Source of the DNA: a virus
IMG/VR virus record: IMGVR_UViG_3300009093_000039
Location: 62,001 to 126,000 of that record
DNA: 64,000 nucleotides
Reading direction: 5' to 3' (one strand)
Below are positions 16,212-24,937 of the stretch, in pieces. The position numbers and the translations under genes were made by a program. Position 1 is the first letter of the stretch. Every line of letters begins with the position of its first letter. The notes below the pieces were generated by a model that was not told where the DNA came from, did not search any database, and saw only the letters and a list, made by a program, of their open reading frames with translations.

Positions 16212-16531
16212 GCATCCTCAGGCGTGAGATCAGGAACCCGACGCGCGTCTACCTCTGGTGTCCCGGCTGTCGCACCAGTCACGTCATTGCCGTCGAGCCG
16301 CACCCGAACCCGTGGACCTTCAACGGTGACACGACGAAGCCGACGTTCCAGCCGTCTCTGCTGGTCACGAGTTCGCGTCGCAAGGCAGAGACCGTCTGTC
16401 ACTCGTTCGTGACCGATGGTCAGATCAACTTCCTGCCGGACACGACGGCCCACGAATTGCGCGGCCTGCATCCGATCCCGGACTGGCCGAAAGAATCGGA
16501 ACCGGACCCCGCGTGGTTCGAGAGGTTCTGA
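16208..16531 (+). CDS. DUF6527-like small protein
   Basis: The 107-residue protein starts at GTG overlapping the upstream stop. It has the pattern I associate with DUF6527: YLWCPGCRTSH (C19, C22), WTFNGDTTKPTFQPSLLV, VCHSFVTDGQINFLPD and a closing LPDW-like HPIPDW. It is probably a small zinc-binding protein of unknown function, common in phages. It is the last plus-strand gene before the convergent junction. Confidence 0.7.
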   Translation: MSILRREIRNPTRVYLWCPGCRTSHVIAVEPHPNPWTFNGDTTKPTFQPSLLVTSSRRKAETVCHSFVTDGQINFLPDTTAHELRGLHPIPDWPKESEPDPAWFERF

Positions 16532-16546
16532 CCGAGTGTGGTGTTT

Positions 16547-16613
16547 GCTGGGGCTTGGTCGTTTCACACGCGGCCCGGCGAGTTGCATCCTAGCGAAGCC
16601 CCAGCTTCTTTTT
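16547..16613 (+). terminator. Long-loop hairpin with T-rich tail
   Basis: GCTGGGGCTT pairs with AAGCCCCAGC (10 bp) across a 39-base loop, followed by TTCTTTTT. It may be a terminator of the rightward unit ahead of the stronger one at 16632. Confidence 0.4.
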
Positions 16614-16631
16614 CACCGTACAGCAGATGGC

Positions 16632-16669
16632 AAAAGGGCCGCACAGAAGTGATTCTGTGCGGCCCTTTT
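16632..16669. terminator. Bidirectional terminator at convergent junction
   Basis: A perfect 17-bp stem, AAAAGGGCCGCACAGAA with TTCTGTGCGGCCCTTTT, has a GTGA loop and A/T-runs on both sides, so it can stop transcription from either strand. It separates rightward head/tail genes from leftward replication genes. Confidence 0.85.
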
Positions 16670-16757
16670 CTTTGCCTGAGTCCTGGCTCACAACGCCCGT
16701 TTTCGACCAGAAAACAGGTGTCCTGCTGCAGCAGGGAGTACCTCTTTTCCGCCCTTT

Positions 16758-18164
16758 TCAGGTGCCCGTGCGATGCAGCGGAACCACGTTTTCGGCGCCC
16801 GCGTTCTTGCGGCCGAAACCGGCCTTGCGCTCCAGCGCGACGTGGATGCACGCGGCCTGGAACTGCGCGGCCGTCGTATCCACGTTCGCGGCCACGAGCT
16901 CTTCGATCATGTCCGGCGCCGTGTCGTTGAGCGTGTAGTTCGCGATGTCACGACGTTGCTTCTCGGTCGTGTTGCCCATGTGCAGGATGTGGTCGATGCG
17001 ACCCGGTCGTGTCGGCCTGCCCTGTTCATCGAGGCGTCCGAGGGCCGGGTCGACGTGCTCGATGTGGTTCGTCGTCACCATGAGCAAGATCCCCGACTTC
17101 GAACTGATGCCACTGATCTGGTTCAGCACGCACTCGAAGCTCAGGCTCTTGTGGACCGTGACACACTCGCGTCCGTGGAACACGGTGTCGAAGTCCTCGA
17201 GCGCGACCACGCACGGCGTCTCCATCTCACCCCACTTGGTGACGAAGTCACGGTCGTTGAAGGTGTTGAGGTAGTACTGGTAGAGAGGGATGCCGAGTTC
17301 CATCGCCACGGCCTTGGACAGGCTCGACTTGCCGGTGCCGCCGGGACCTTCTGTCAGGACACCCGTGCGCCAGGGCACGTTGTGTTCCTCGTACCACGTG
17401 CGCTCGTTGTACCAGGACTTCAGGGTCTCGATCATCGCGTAGACCTCTTCCGGGTAGAAGAGGCCCTTGAACGGATCGACTCGCCCTTGGTCCTTCAAGT
17501 ACTCGTCGCGCGCGTACATGAACGACTCGTCGAAGCGCAGGTCCGGATCGATCCACCAGTCGTCTTCGCTCTTCAGCCCGCCAGAATTCGGAGCCGGCGA
17601 GACCGATGTGCTGGCCTCACTGGAGCGATCACGTTTGAAGAGGTCGGACATGGCCTCGCCGACAGTTCCCATGACCGGGACGACACGGAAGTTCGATGCA
17701 CGTGCCGCCTCTTTCAGGTAGTCGGCATTGCGTCGCGTGTTCGAGGTCTTGATGGCGTCGGCGATCAAGCCCTTCGGGTCAGAGAAGCCGCGCAACGACA
17801 GGAGCTTGAGCCCTCCGTCGACATTGACGAAGAAGATGCCTCGGGGTCCACGCCAGACACCGGCTGAGCCATGCATCTCGAACGGTACGTCCGACCACAG
17901 AGCGTCGCCCTCGATCTTGGCGCTGACGTGGGTGAAGATCATGGAGCCCGACGGCAGCGGCTTGTAGTGCTCGCGGATGTACTTGCCGACGATTCGGCTC
18001 ATGTAACGACCTTCGATCCGGCGGTGAAGCACGAGAGCGCTGGAGATGTACGAGCCGAAGCTCTTGACGCGAGACCAGCCGGCAGCGATGACAGCGAATA
18101 CAGCCATGAGGCCGGTACCGGTCGCCAGCTGGTGCAGCGGCGAACCGTGAGAGAAGAAGTCCAT
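16758..18164 (-). CDS. BCS1-like AAA+ ATPase with N-terminal membrane segment
   Basis: The 468-residue protein has one likely membrane segment (about 16-30), then a BCS1_N-like region, then an AAA+ module: Walker A GPGGTGKS (273-280), Walker B VVALEDFD (319-326), a sensor TTNH (364-367) and the RPGRID box (386-391) typical of BCS1. BCS1 proteins move folded substrates across membranes in mitochondria; phage and bacterial members are uncharacterised. It is the last gene of the leftward unit. The task in infection is unknown. Confidence 0.8.
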   Translation of the reverse strand: MDFFSHGSPLHQLATGTGLMAVFAVIAAGWSRVKSFGSYISSALVLHRRIEGRYMSRIVGKYIREHYKPLPSGSMIFTHVSAKIEGDALWSDVPFEMHGSAGVWRGPRGIFFVNVDGGLKLLSLRGFSDPKGLIADAIKTSNTRRNADYLKEAARASNFRVVPVMGTVGEAMSDLFKRDRSSEASTSVSPAPNSGGLKSEDDWWIDPDLRFDESFMYARDEYLKDQGRVDPFKGLFYPEEVYAMIETLKSWYNERTWYEEHNVPWRTGVLTEGPGGTGKSSLSKAVAMELGIPLYQYYLNTFNDRDFVTKWGEMETPCVVALEDFDTVFHGRECVTVHKSLSFECVLNQISGISSKSGILLMVTTNHIEHVDPALGRLDEQGRPTRPGRIDHILHMGNTTEKQRRDIANYTLNDTAPDMIEELVAANVDTTAAQFQAACIHVALERKAGFGRKNAGAENVVPLHRTGT

Positions 18165-18194
18165 GTTTGATCCTAGCTCTGTGGTGTGAAGGTC

Positions 18195-18665
18195 TCAGCC
18201 TCTGAGGGCCGATGCCGCGTTGTCGAGATCCGACCTGCGCGTCCATACGCGCTGCGGATCAATCTCGTGGAGTATCGCGTCGTCGATCTCGGGTCGGTTG
18301 CCGAGTTTCAACTTCAGGAACGTGTGGACCACGGCATCGATGATGGTCTTGCCGTAGCACTCGTGCTTGGCGCCGCACTCGTTGCGGACGAATGCGTGGA
18401 AGAGCGTACCCGACGGCTGGATGTAGATTTTGTAGCTCTCCATCAGCGCGATGATGACGTGAGGGTCCGTGCTCGGACTCGTCAGCAGCGTATCGCAGCC
18501 GGGACCCTGCCTGCGGGCCACGCCCTTCTGCAGCGGACGTTGCTGGCCGCAGAAGGGTTCGGTGTACAGGTAGACGTTCTCGCCCAGCTCACGCGCCAGC
18601 AGGTAGTCGATCAGTTGACGAGGCATGTCCCTGATCCAGACCTTCGTCTTACTGCTGCTTGTCAT
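18195..18665 (-). CDS. Hypothetical protein
   Basis: The 156-residue protein starts at an ATG with aaaggaacc upstream; longer in-frame starts would lie inside the previous gene. The content is mixed alpha/beta, with FHAFVRNECGAKHECYGKTI (two Cys) near the middle and a helical end. No family is recognised. It overlaps the small membrane gene upstream by 17 bases, which suggests translational coupling. Confidence 0.55.
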   Translation of the reverse strand: MTSSSKTKVWIRDMPRQLIDYLLARELGENVYLYTEPFCGQQRPLQKGVARRQGPGCDTLLTSPSTDPHVIIALMESYKIYIQPSGTLFHAFVRNECGAKHECYGKTIIDAVVHTFLKLKLGNRPEIDDAILHEIDPQRVWTRRSDLDNAASALRG

Positions 18666-18843
18666 CGTCCGGTTCCTTTCGAGACAGGACCGCGCCGGTA
18701 ATGCAGACGAAGATGGCACCGACGACGTCGATCACCAGGTCGTTGAACCAGAAGTGCGATGGCAGCACCTTCATGAGCTGGAAGCAGAAGATGATGAGGC
18801 CGAGTAGGATGCCCTTGATGATGCCGTAGGTGACGTTGCTCAC
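18649..18843 (-). CDS. Small two-pass membrane protein
   Basis: The 64-residue protein starts at GTG after aaggagctatac. It has hydrophobic segments at about 8-24 (IIKGILLGLIIFCFQLM) and 36-53 (VIDVVGAIFVCITGAVL), with a charged tail (SRKEPDDDKQQ). A holin or other inner-membrane role is possible, but nothing links it to lysis. Confidence 0.55.
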   Translation of the reverse strand: MSNVTYGIIKGILLGLIIFCFQLMKVLPSHFWFNDLVIDVVGAIFVCITGAVLSRKEPDDDKQQ

Positions 18844-19169
18844 GTATAGCTCCTTGTCTTGTGATCGTAGCCGATGGCCTTGAACAGCGCCCACACCGTT
18901 GCAACCTCTGCGGCACCAGCCGTGATCTTGTACTCCACAGCACGAGTCCAGTCGGTGAAGGTGCAGAAGCGACGCTGCTTCGAGTTGGAGCGCGCGAGTT
19001 CTAGGTGCATGAACTCGGCGAAGGCCGTCAGCTGCTGCGCGTAGTCCTTGGCATCCGGATCAGGCATGGGCATCGAGTAACGACCGCACATGCGGTCGTT
19101 TATGTCGCGGAGTGTCACCAGGTAGCGATCGGGGACCGTCCAGGCCGGGGTGTGGTTTGCTTGGGTCAT
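18840..19169 (-). CDS. Hypothetical protein
   Basis: The 109-residue, mainly helical protein contains DYAQQLTAFAEFMHLELAR and FCTFTDWTRAVEYK. No family is recognised. It lies between the helicase and the small membrane gene, and its stop overlaps the next GTG. Confidence 0.55.
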   Translation of the reverse strand: MTQANHTPAWTVPDRYLVTLRDINDRMCGRYSMPMPDPDAKDYAQQLTAFAEFMHLELARSNSKQRRFCTFTDWTRAVEYKITAGAAEVATVWALFKAIGYDHKTRSYT

Positions 19170-19172
19170 TGG

Positions 19173-20492
19173 TCAAACGTCTGCGAGGTTGGTCATGTGC
19201 TCCTTCGTCTCGGTGCTCGTGTCAGGAACGGACTCGACGTCAACCAGCTTCATCCAGGCCCAGTGGAAGCCGACCTCGAACGGATAGCTCGCGCTGTTCC
19301 GTGCCTTCGGCTGCTCGACCTTGATGACACCGACTTCCTTCTCGCGTTCTTCCTTCTTCGTCACCCACACGAACGAGTTGTTCGAGTGCTCGCTGATGGC
19401 GCGTGCGTAGCGGACCTTGCCGTCCTCGTTCACCTGGCAGAGCAGGATGTTGACCGTGTTGGTCGCACCTGCGTTCACCTTGGCGAGACGTGCGATCGCA
19501 CCCAGTGCCTGCCAGCTGTCGTCGCCGTCAGCACCCTTCAGCAGCGAGATGTAGTCGACGATACGGACGTCGCAATCGTAGGCGTTCACCGCCGCGATCA
19601 CGTCTTCCATCGTCACGTCTTCTTCTGGCTTGTAGATCGAGAGCCGCCCGCCGAGGCTCTTGATCTTCTTCATGAACTTCTTGAACTTGATGAACGCAGC
19701 GTCCTTCTCGTCCTGCGTCAGCTTGCCCGTCAAGATGCGGGTCACGTCCACCTTGTTCAGGTTCGCGCCGATACGCGCGATCATCTCGGCCTTGGTCATC
19801 TCCAGCGGGACGATGACGACCTTGTAGCCCTGCAGCGCGAAGTTGATCGCGAGCTGACAGGCCATGAGCGACTTGCCGCCGCCGGATGATGCACCGATGG
19901 TGACGAGACCACCACGCAGCAGGCCACCGGCCTTCTCATCGAAGGGGCGGATGCCCGTCGGCAGCACGTCCTCGCTCTTGTCACCGTAGAGCAAGTCCTT
20001 GACGATGGACAGCGAGTTGTTGTTGAGGCCGAAGTGGACGAACTCGTTCTTCGCCGCCTTCGACATCCGTGCCTGCGAGACACGACGGCTGCACTCCTCG
20101 AGCATCGCCTCGGTGTCGAGCTTGCCAGTCTGGAAGCTGGCGTCGATCGCCACCATCATCTCGTGGAGCGCACGGTTCTTGCGGTAGCGATTCAGGACCT
20201 GCACCGCCTTGGCCGCCGCCTCCTTCGACTGGATCGTGGCTTCGCTGTCCTTGAAGAAGGCGCGTGCCTCTTCGCTGATGTCGGGATCGGAGATCACCAG
20301 CTTGTAGAGCGGCGGTTCTCCGGTCGTCGCCATCTGCTTGCGGATCGAGGCAAGCACCTCCTTGGCCTCGACCGTATCGAAGTAGTTCTCGTCGGTGCCG
20401 CCGAGAAGCGTGCCGGCGATGACGCGGTTCTTGTGGCACATGCCGCGCAGCACCATCAACTCGGTGCGGGGCGAAACGGTTTTGGTCCTCAC
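19173..20492 (-). CDS. Replicative DNA helicase (DnaB/T4 gp41-like)
   Basis: The 439-residue protein is a RecA-fold hexameric helicase. It has an N-terminal helical domain (1-140), the linker, LLRGGLVTIGASSGGGKS with Walker A at 200-208, the DnaB-type VPLEM motif (228-232), and a Walker B-like strand RIVDYISLLKG. A later segment, NILLCQVNEDGKVR, matches the DnaB motif 3/4 order. It should unwind the phage fork 5'-3'. The start overlaps the upstream gene by four bases (ATGA). No primase is visible in the window. Confidence 0.85.
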   Translation of the reverse strand: MRTKTVSPRTELMVLRGMCHKNRVIAGTLLGGTDENYFDTVEAKEVLASIRKQMATTGEPPLYKLVISDPDISEEARAFFKDSEATIQSKEAAAKAVQVLNRYRKNRALHEMMVAIDASFQTGKLDTEAMLEECSRRVSQARMSKAAKNEFVHFGLNNNSLSIVKDLLYGDKSEDVLPTGIRPFDEKAGGLLRGGLVTIGASSGGGKSLMACQLAINFALQGYKVVIVPLEMTKAEMIARIGANLNKVDVTRILTGKLTQDEKDAAFIKFKKFMKKIKSLGGRLSIYKPEEDVTMEDVIAAVNAYDCDVRIVDYISLLKGADGDDSWQALGAIARLAKVNAGATNTVNILLCQVNEDGKVRYARAISEHSNNSFVWVTKKEEREKEVGVIKVEQPKARNSASYPFEVGFHWAWMKLVDVESVPDTSTETKEHMTNLADV

Positions 20493-21073
20493 ACGATCTC
20501 CTGGACGTTCTTGGAAGCTTTGGCATTAGCGAAGTAGGCAATGCCGTGGCATGGGATATGCAGTCGCTGGGCCGCGAAGCTGATGGGGTCCTCGCCGGCC
20601 ACCACCACGATCTTCGGGATCGACGGGAAGCGTTCGATCACGTCCTTCGCCTTGTCGTACTTGAGGAAGTTCGACTTGACGCTCAGGTTCGAGAGCACGA
20701 TCAGCGTCGGACTGATGCCCGACTTCAGGATCGGATTGTCGTAGCCGTTGAACACCGTCTCCCAGTGCACGTTGGCGTTGATGCCGAGACGCTGACGATG
20801 GACGTCCACGAGGTAGGCCGCGAAGTACTTCGCCACCTCATCCTCAGGCGACCCCGCCACCACGTAGGTCATCGGTGCCTTCGGGTTGTCTTCCCACTTG
20901 GCCAGGCTCATGTCCTGGACCGAGGCCTCGATGATCTTGTGCTCCATGCGTTCGTGCTCGATGACGAAACCGCTCGGGTTCCACTGCAGGCGCTTCAGGC
21001 GGAACGCGATCTGGTCGGGCAGCGAGTCGATCGTCTTCTTCGAGACCTTGAGCCACACCTTCTCAGTAGCCAC
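20489..21073 (-). CDS. Candidate helicase loader with degenerate P-loop
   Basis: The 194-residue protein is directly upstream of, and coupled to, the helicase. Residues about 69-190 have the order of a DnaC/DnaA-like AAA+ core: a strand and loop MTYVVAGSPEDEVAKYF where GxxGxGKT would be, a Walker B-like LIVLSNLS, and a sensor strand KIVVVAGEDPISFAAQRL. The P-loop lacks the Gly-Lys-Ser/Thr, so ATP binding is doubtful. A loader or adaptor role for the helicase is inferred from fold and neighbourhood. Confidence 0.55.
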   Translation of the reverse strand: MATEKVWLKVSKKTIDSLPDQIAFRLKRLQWNPSGFVIEHERMEHKIIEASVQDMSLAKWEDNPKAPMTYVVAGSPEDEVAKYFAAYLVDVHRQRLGINANVHWETVFNGYDNPILKSGISPTLIVLSNLSVKSNFLKYDKAKDVIERFPSIPKIVVVAGEDPISFAAQRLHIPCHGIAYFANAKASKNVQEIV

Positions 21074-21245
21074 GGGGCTTTACCTCCTTGATGCTGACGT
21101 GAGCAACAGGCAGACACGCACCGGAATGCGTGTACTTGTTGCCGCTGAACTGGAAGTGCTTCACGTCCTTGCCTGCGCAGAAGGTGCAGCCACCCTGGAC
21201 CTTGGGGAACATCGAAGACAGGCACCGCCCGCATTGCATTCTCAT
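21063..21245 (-). CDS. Small zinc-ribbon-like protein
   Basis: The 60-residue protein has two CxxC pairs (C5-x-x-C8, C20-x-x-C23), which would bind one zinc ion. It overlaps the following gene by 11 bases. The function is unknown; similar tiny zinc proteins occur in phage replication regions. Confidence 0.55.
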   Translation of the reverse strand: MRMQCGRCLSSMFPKVQGGCTFCAGKDVKHFQFSGNKYTHSGACLPVAHVSIKEVKPRGY

Positions 21246-21254
21246 CTCACACCT

Positions 21255-22802
21255 CTAGAGTTCAAACTTGCCTTCGGCCCTGCCACCCGACTTGGCCTTG
21301 AAGTACGTATCGAGCAGCAGCTGCGTGCGTTCATCGATGTGGGGCTGGAGCTTCGGCCGCAGCACATTGAAGAACTCGTTCTTCGCGCAGTTCCTACGGA
21401 CGTTCATGTCGTCGAGGAAGTACTTTATGCACGGGTCTGGCTTCGGGAATCCCGGGCGCTCGTCCTCGGGCTTCATCTTCGTCGTGACCCGGCGCATCCG
21501 CTGCTCCGCATTTTCCTTGTTGCTCGACATCGCAACCTCGTAGAGCATCGACGCACGCGGGATGTTGAGTCCCACGCTCAGCTTCTTGGTCGTGCCCACG
21601 AGGATCTTGACCCGGTACTTGCGTGCCCGCTCCAGCGTCTGGTCGAGCACCTTCTTCGGCACCTGACCATGATACGGATAGGCCAACGTCTTGCCCGCAA
21701 GCTCGTTGATCCTCTTTATAGTTGCGAGCACCGGCTTCATCTGCGTGTACGGGATCATCACAAGGTGACCCGCGGCCACGTCCTTGATCGCTTCCTTCGC
21801 GATCTGGTCGATGCGCTTCTTGTCGTTCTCGAGTGCGCTGACCATACGCACCCACAGCACGTTGCCCTTGTGCGTCTTCTGGTACGAGGTGAACCTGACC
21901 TTGACGTGCGGCCGCAGCGACTCGACCTTGACCTCGTGGATGATGGGGCCGACCACGTGTCGGACCAGGACATACTTCGCGTCCTTGCGACTCGGCGTGC
22001 CCGAGAGGCCAATCATCCACCGGACGTTGAACTTCGAGAGGATGCCGATGAACTTGTCGGCAGCACCCATGTGCACTTCGTCGACGAACATGACCTCGAA
22101 CATGTCCCGCAGCTTCGCAAGGATCGCCTGCCCCTTGTCGGAGTAGAAGATGTTGGGAGTGCACAGGCAGATGTCGTGGTTCTTGAAGTCCTCGTAGGTC
22201 TTGCAGAGCTTGATGCGCTTGGGGTCCAGGTTCGTCAGGGCCTTCTGCGTCTTCGAGCCGATGAAGGTCTCGATGAAGCCGTTGAGCCACTCGCGCTGCG
22301 CTGCGATCACGATGGTCTTGCGCTGGAGCTTGCAGATGACGGCTGTGCCGCTCACGGTCTTGCCGCTTCGAGGTGGCGCCTTCATGACGCCACGACGCTT
22401 GCGGCGCATCGCCACCACTGCGTCGGCTTGGCCTTCACGGAACTTGCCGCGCCACTGGATGGCACGGATCGGACGCTTCGGGCTCTTGTCCTTGATCGTG
22501 ACCTCGTAGCCCTTGGTCTCCAGGTAGTCGACGATCAGGTTGTGAGACCCGACCGGCACCTTGATGTAGCGGTTCTCGTTGACCTTGACCGTGGGTGCGA
22601 GGTTGTAGCCGGCCTTGAAGCCAGGGCACGTGTCGCAGATGTCGCAATGACGCTCCGACAACCACTCGCAGTCCTTGCACGCCTTCTCGTCGTAGAACTT
22701 GAAGTCGAGCTTCTGCTTGATGCGGTCCCTGATCTCGGTCGTGATCGCCTTGATCGGAATGAAGACCGCCTCGCGCTTGGTGAGGGTGATCTGCTTCGTC
22801 AC
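21255..22802 (-). CDS. UvsW-like superfamily 2 DNA helicase
   Basis: The 515-residue protein has Walker A KAPPRSGKT (141-149), motif Ia near IVIAAQREW, motif II DEVH (241-244), motif III SGTP (267-270), and C-terminal helicase motifs around ILVGTTKKLSVGLNIP and QRMRR (motif VI). The overall plan matches T4 UvsW, which remodels recombination intermediates and forks. Cys 42, 45, 53, 56 and 59 near the N-terminus form a probable zinc site that T4 UvsW lacks, as far as I recall. The next gene overlaps by four bases. Confidence 0.8.
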   Translation of the reverse strand: MTKQITLTKREAVFIPIKAITTEIRDRIKQKLDFKFYDEKACKDCEWLSERHCDICDTCPGFKAGYNLAPTVKVNENRYIKVPVGSHNLIVDYLETKGYEVTIKDKSPKRPIRAIQWRGKFREGQADAVVAMRRKRRGVMKAPPRSGKTVSGTAVICKLQRKTIVIAAQREWLNGFIETFIGSKTQKALTNLDPKRIKLCKTYEDFKNHDICLCTPNIFYSDKGQAILAKLRDMFEVMFVDEVHMGAADKFIGILSKFNVRWMIGLSGTPSRKDAKYVLVRHVVGPIIHEVKVESLRPHVKVRFTSYQKTHKGNVLWVRMVSALENDKKRIDQIAKEAIKDVAAGHLVMIPYTQMKPVLATIKRINELAGKTLAYPYHGQVPKKVLDQTLERARKYRVKILVGTTKKLSVGLNIPRASMLYEVAMSSNKENAEQRMRRVTTKMKPEDERPGFPKPDPCIKYFLDDMNVRRNCAKNEFFNVLRPKLQPHIDERTQLLLDTYFKAKSGGRAEGKFEL

Positions 22803-23347
22803 AGCGTGCGACCTCGCCCTTCGCTCAGGATCTTGATTAGCTCGCCGCAGCGATGCAGACCATGCCCTGCGCTGTCGATGTCACGGATGAGGTGGTCGAT
22901 GCTGGCGATCAGCAGATCGGCTTCTTCCACGTACTCGATGGCCGCCTTCATCACGCGGTCAGCCACAGCCTTCTGCATCGTGACTCCACCGTAGGCCTTC
23001 AGCTCCTCCGCGTACTTCGTCAGGATGTGCTTGCGCATCGCACCGATGCCCTTGCGCAGTGCCCCCACCTTCTTGTCGAGGCGGACACGAATCAGGGTCA
23101 TGCGACCGCGGCTCGACATGTCGGTCGTGTTCGCATCCAGCAACGTCTTCGGGCTGTAGCGGCCGTCCCCCGTGAGGCCGGTGCTGGTTCGGCCGACGTG
23201 CAGACCGATCACCTCGTTCGACAGCGCTTCGAGATCGAGGCCCTGCTTTGCACCGGTCAGGATCGTCTTGAACGTCTTGTAGGTCTCGTCCTCACGGATC
23301 GTAGCGATGAGGCCCTGGTTCGCGGGTTGTGTCTTCTTCACCATCAT
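22799..23347 (-). CDS. Helical protein next to UvsW-like helicase, unknown
   Basis: The 182-residue, mostly helical protein has basic segments (MSSRGRMTLIRVRLDKKVGALRKG starts near residue 77). In T4 the recombination mediator gene uvsY neighbours uvsW; this helical protein has a similar place, but I see no sequence proof of relation. ATG at 23347 or 23344 could be used; both overlap the previous gene. Confidence 0.55.
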   Translation of the reverse strand: MMVKKTQPANQGLIATIREDETYKTFKTILTGAKQGLDLEALSNEVIGLHVGRTSTGLTGDGRYSPKTLLDANTTDMSSRGRMTLIRVRLDKKVGALRKGIGAMRKHILTKYAEELKAYGGVTMQKAVADRVMKAAIEYVEEADLLIASIDHLIRDIDSAGHGLHRCGELIKILSEGRGRTL

Positions 23348-23733
23348 TGACCTTCCAGGATCTTTTGCATGTGCTCGCTGACTTCCATGCTGATCGCCAT
23401 AGCGCCGCAGTTGGGGAAGTCGAAGAGCAGGAACTCGGGGCTGCGGATCAACAGGTTCCAGGTCTCGGCGCGACCGCGCTTCGACTCCATGAACGTGACG
23501 ATGTAGCCGCCCTTCGACTCGACCTTCATGCCGGAGAGGAAGAAGTGCCCGACGGGTTTACCGTCGCGCTTCAGCTCCCACATCTCGAACATGCAGATGA
23601 GATTGAACTTGGCGCCCAGCTCGTAGGTGCCGGGCTCCTGAGGTGTGGAGACAATCGCGTGCCCCTGACCCAGCCTGTGGAACAGGCCTGTCTCCCACGG
23701 GATCAGTGAGCGCAGGGTTGCGCCTTGGATCAT
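23344..23733 (-). CDS. Hypothetical protein next to the clamp
   Basis: The 129-residue alpha/beta protein starts with an ATG overlapping the clamp stop by four bases. It includes a strand-rich centre (YELGAKFNLICMFEMWELK) and FLLFDFPNCGAMAISMEV near the end. No family is recognised. Coupling to the clamp suggests a replication accessory role. Confidence 0.6.
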   Translation of the reverse strand: MIQGATLRSLIPWETGLFHRLGQGHAIVSTPQEPGTYELGAKFNLICMFEMWELKRDGKPVGHFFLSGMKVESKGGYIVTFMESKRGRAETWNLLIRSPEFLLFDFPNCGAMAISMEVSEHMQKILEGQ

Positions 23734-24818
23734 TGCTGGTTCAACGCTACGATTGCATTGGAGCCGGCCAGCGCGATGGACAGGAACGAACCGTCCACGA
23801 CGTTGAGCATCATCTCGTCCGACGCCCTGCTGATGAGCTCCTGGATGTAGTCGAGGTCGACCGTGAACGAGCGCTCCTTGGTCCCGCCCGTGCCGCCGGC
23901 GACCAGGGTCTTGACCTGGCCTTGGCCCGTCTTCACCAGCAGCTCCAGCTTGTCGCCCTTCGATCCCTTGGCGCTCGTGACCAGGATCTCGGCGCGCTCC
24001 TTGCCCATGACCGCGCGTGCGTTGTCGATGAAGGCCAGCATGTCCTTCTGGCCGACCTTGAAGGTCGTGGCCTTGACCGCCATCGCTTCCTTGATCTTGG
24101 CCCGCACCTGCTCGAGCGTCGGCAGGTCTTCCGTGTTCGGGAGCGACAGCAGGACGTTGACCGTCTTGTTCCTGACACGGATCGAGTTCTTCGTCAGGTG
24201 GATCACGAAGTTGCCCGTGTGGAAGACCTCGACCAGAGCCTTCGCGGTCTCGAGCGGCATCACGCACTCGAACTCGCCCTTGATCGTCTTGTCGTTGACC
24301 CAGCTCATGTGGGCCGCATCGTAGCAGGCCACGAACGCACCCGACGACGAGAGGCGAATGCCGACGGGCATCCACGCGCTGAGGATCGAGGTCGGCTTCA
24401 GCGTCACGTCCTTCAGCGCCTTGCGAAGCCACGTCGCCTGGTCGGCCGTCAGCTTCCAGTCCTGCGTCTCTTCCTTCGGCACTTCGTCTGGCGGCACCAC
24501 GTCGAGGGTCGCGAGGTCAGCCGTGTAGCCGCCGGCAGCCTTGACGTTGAGCGTGCCGTCCTTGTAGGCGAGGCTCAGCTCCTTCTTCCCCTTCGAGGCC
24601 GAGCGCAGCGACTCCATCGGGATCGCGAACTCGCCTTCGCCCTTCGACGTGCAGGGGATGACGACGGTGGCCCGGCTCAAGTCGGAGACGGAGTTGACCG
24701 TGACCTTGTTGTCCTTGATGCGGAACGTGACTTCGCCCTCGAACGGCGGCGCCGTCTTCGAGATGACGTCGAGGGCAGTGTGCAGTGCGTCGGTTTCGAC
24801 TTGGATGTTGAGAGCCAT
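23730..24818 (-). CDS. Beta-type sliding clamp
   Basis: The 362-residue protein has the length and threefold repeat of the bacterial DNA polymerase III beta clamp. Domain 1 (about 1-115) contains HTALDVISKTAP and VNSVSDLSRATVVIP, domain 2 spans about 120-250, and domain 3 (about 260-362) includes RSFTVDLDYIQELISRA and ends AIVALNQQ. T4 uses a shorter two-domain clamp, gp45, of about 228 residues. It should tether the phage polymerase. A GTAAATA promoter-like element lies 43 bases upstream. Confidence 0.8.
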   Translation of the reverse strand: MALNIQVETDALHTALDVISKTAPPFEGEVTFRIKDNKVTVNSVSDLSRATVVIPCTSKGEGEFAIPMESLRSASKGKKELSLAYKDGTLNVKAAGGYTADLATLDVVPPDEVPKEETQDWKLTADQATWLRKALKDVTLKPTSILSAWMPVGIRLSSSGAFVACYDAAHMSWVNDKTIKGEFECVMPLETAKALVEVFHTGNFVIHLTKNSIRVRNKTVNVLLSLPNTEDLPTLEQVRAKIKEAMAVKATTFKVGQKDMLAFIDNARAVMGKERAEILVTSAKGSKGDKLELLVKTGQGQVKTLVAGGTGGTKERSFTVDLDYIQELISRASDEMMLNVVDGSFLSIALAGSNAIVALNQQ

Positions 24819-24861
24819 GGTTACTCTGTGGTGTTGGATGGAAGGGACTGCTATGTCCCCT

Positions 24862-24868
24862 TATTTAC
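24862..24868 (-). promoter_or_regulatory. Candidate GTAAATA promoter element before the clamp
   Basis: On the minus strand this reads CTGTAAATAAGG, 43 bases before the clamp start, in the only intergenic gap here. Its core matches copies before the genes at 30144, 37209 and 42422 and resembles the T4 late element TATAAATA. Confidence 0.45.
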
Positions 24869-24905
24869 AGTCTCGGACCGTGAACTTCGAGTCCAGAACG
24901 AAAAG

Positions 24906-24937
24906 AGGGTCCCTGACTTTTGAAGGCCAGGGACCCT
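24906..24937 (-). terminator. Terminator of the leftward structural-like unit
   Basis: AGGGTCCCTG and CAGGGACCCT form a perfect 10-bp stem around a 12-base loop. Read leftward, the stem is followed by CTTTTCG. It lies between the gene ending at 24969 and the clamp promoter. Confidence 0.7.

Noticed and set aside
16726-16739. Palindrome CCTGCTGCAGCAGG as an operator
   Set aside because: It lies in the convergent gap downstream of both units, with no promoter nearby; probably part of a terminator region or chance.
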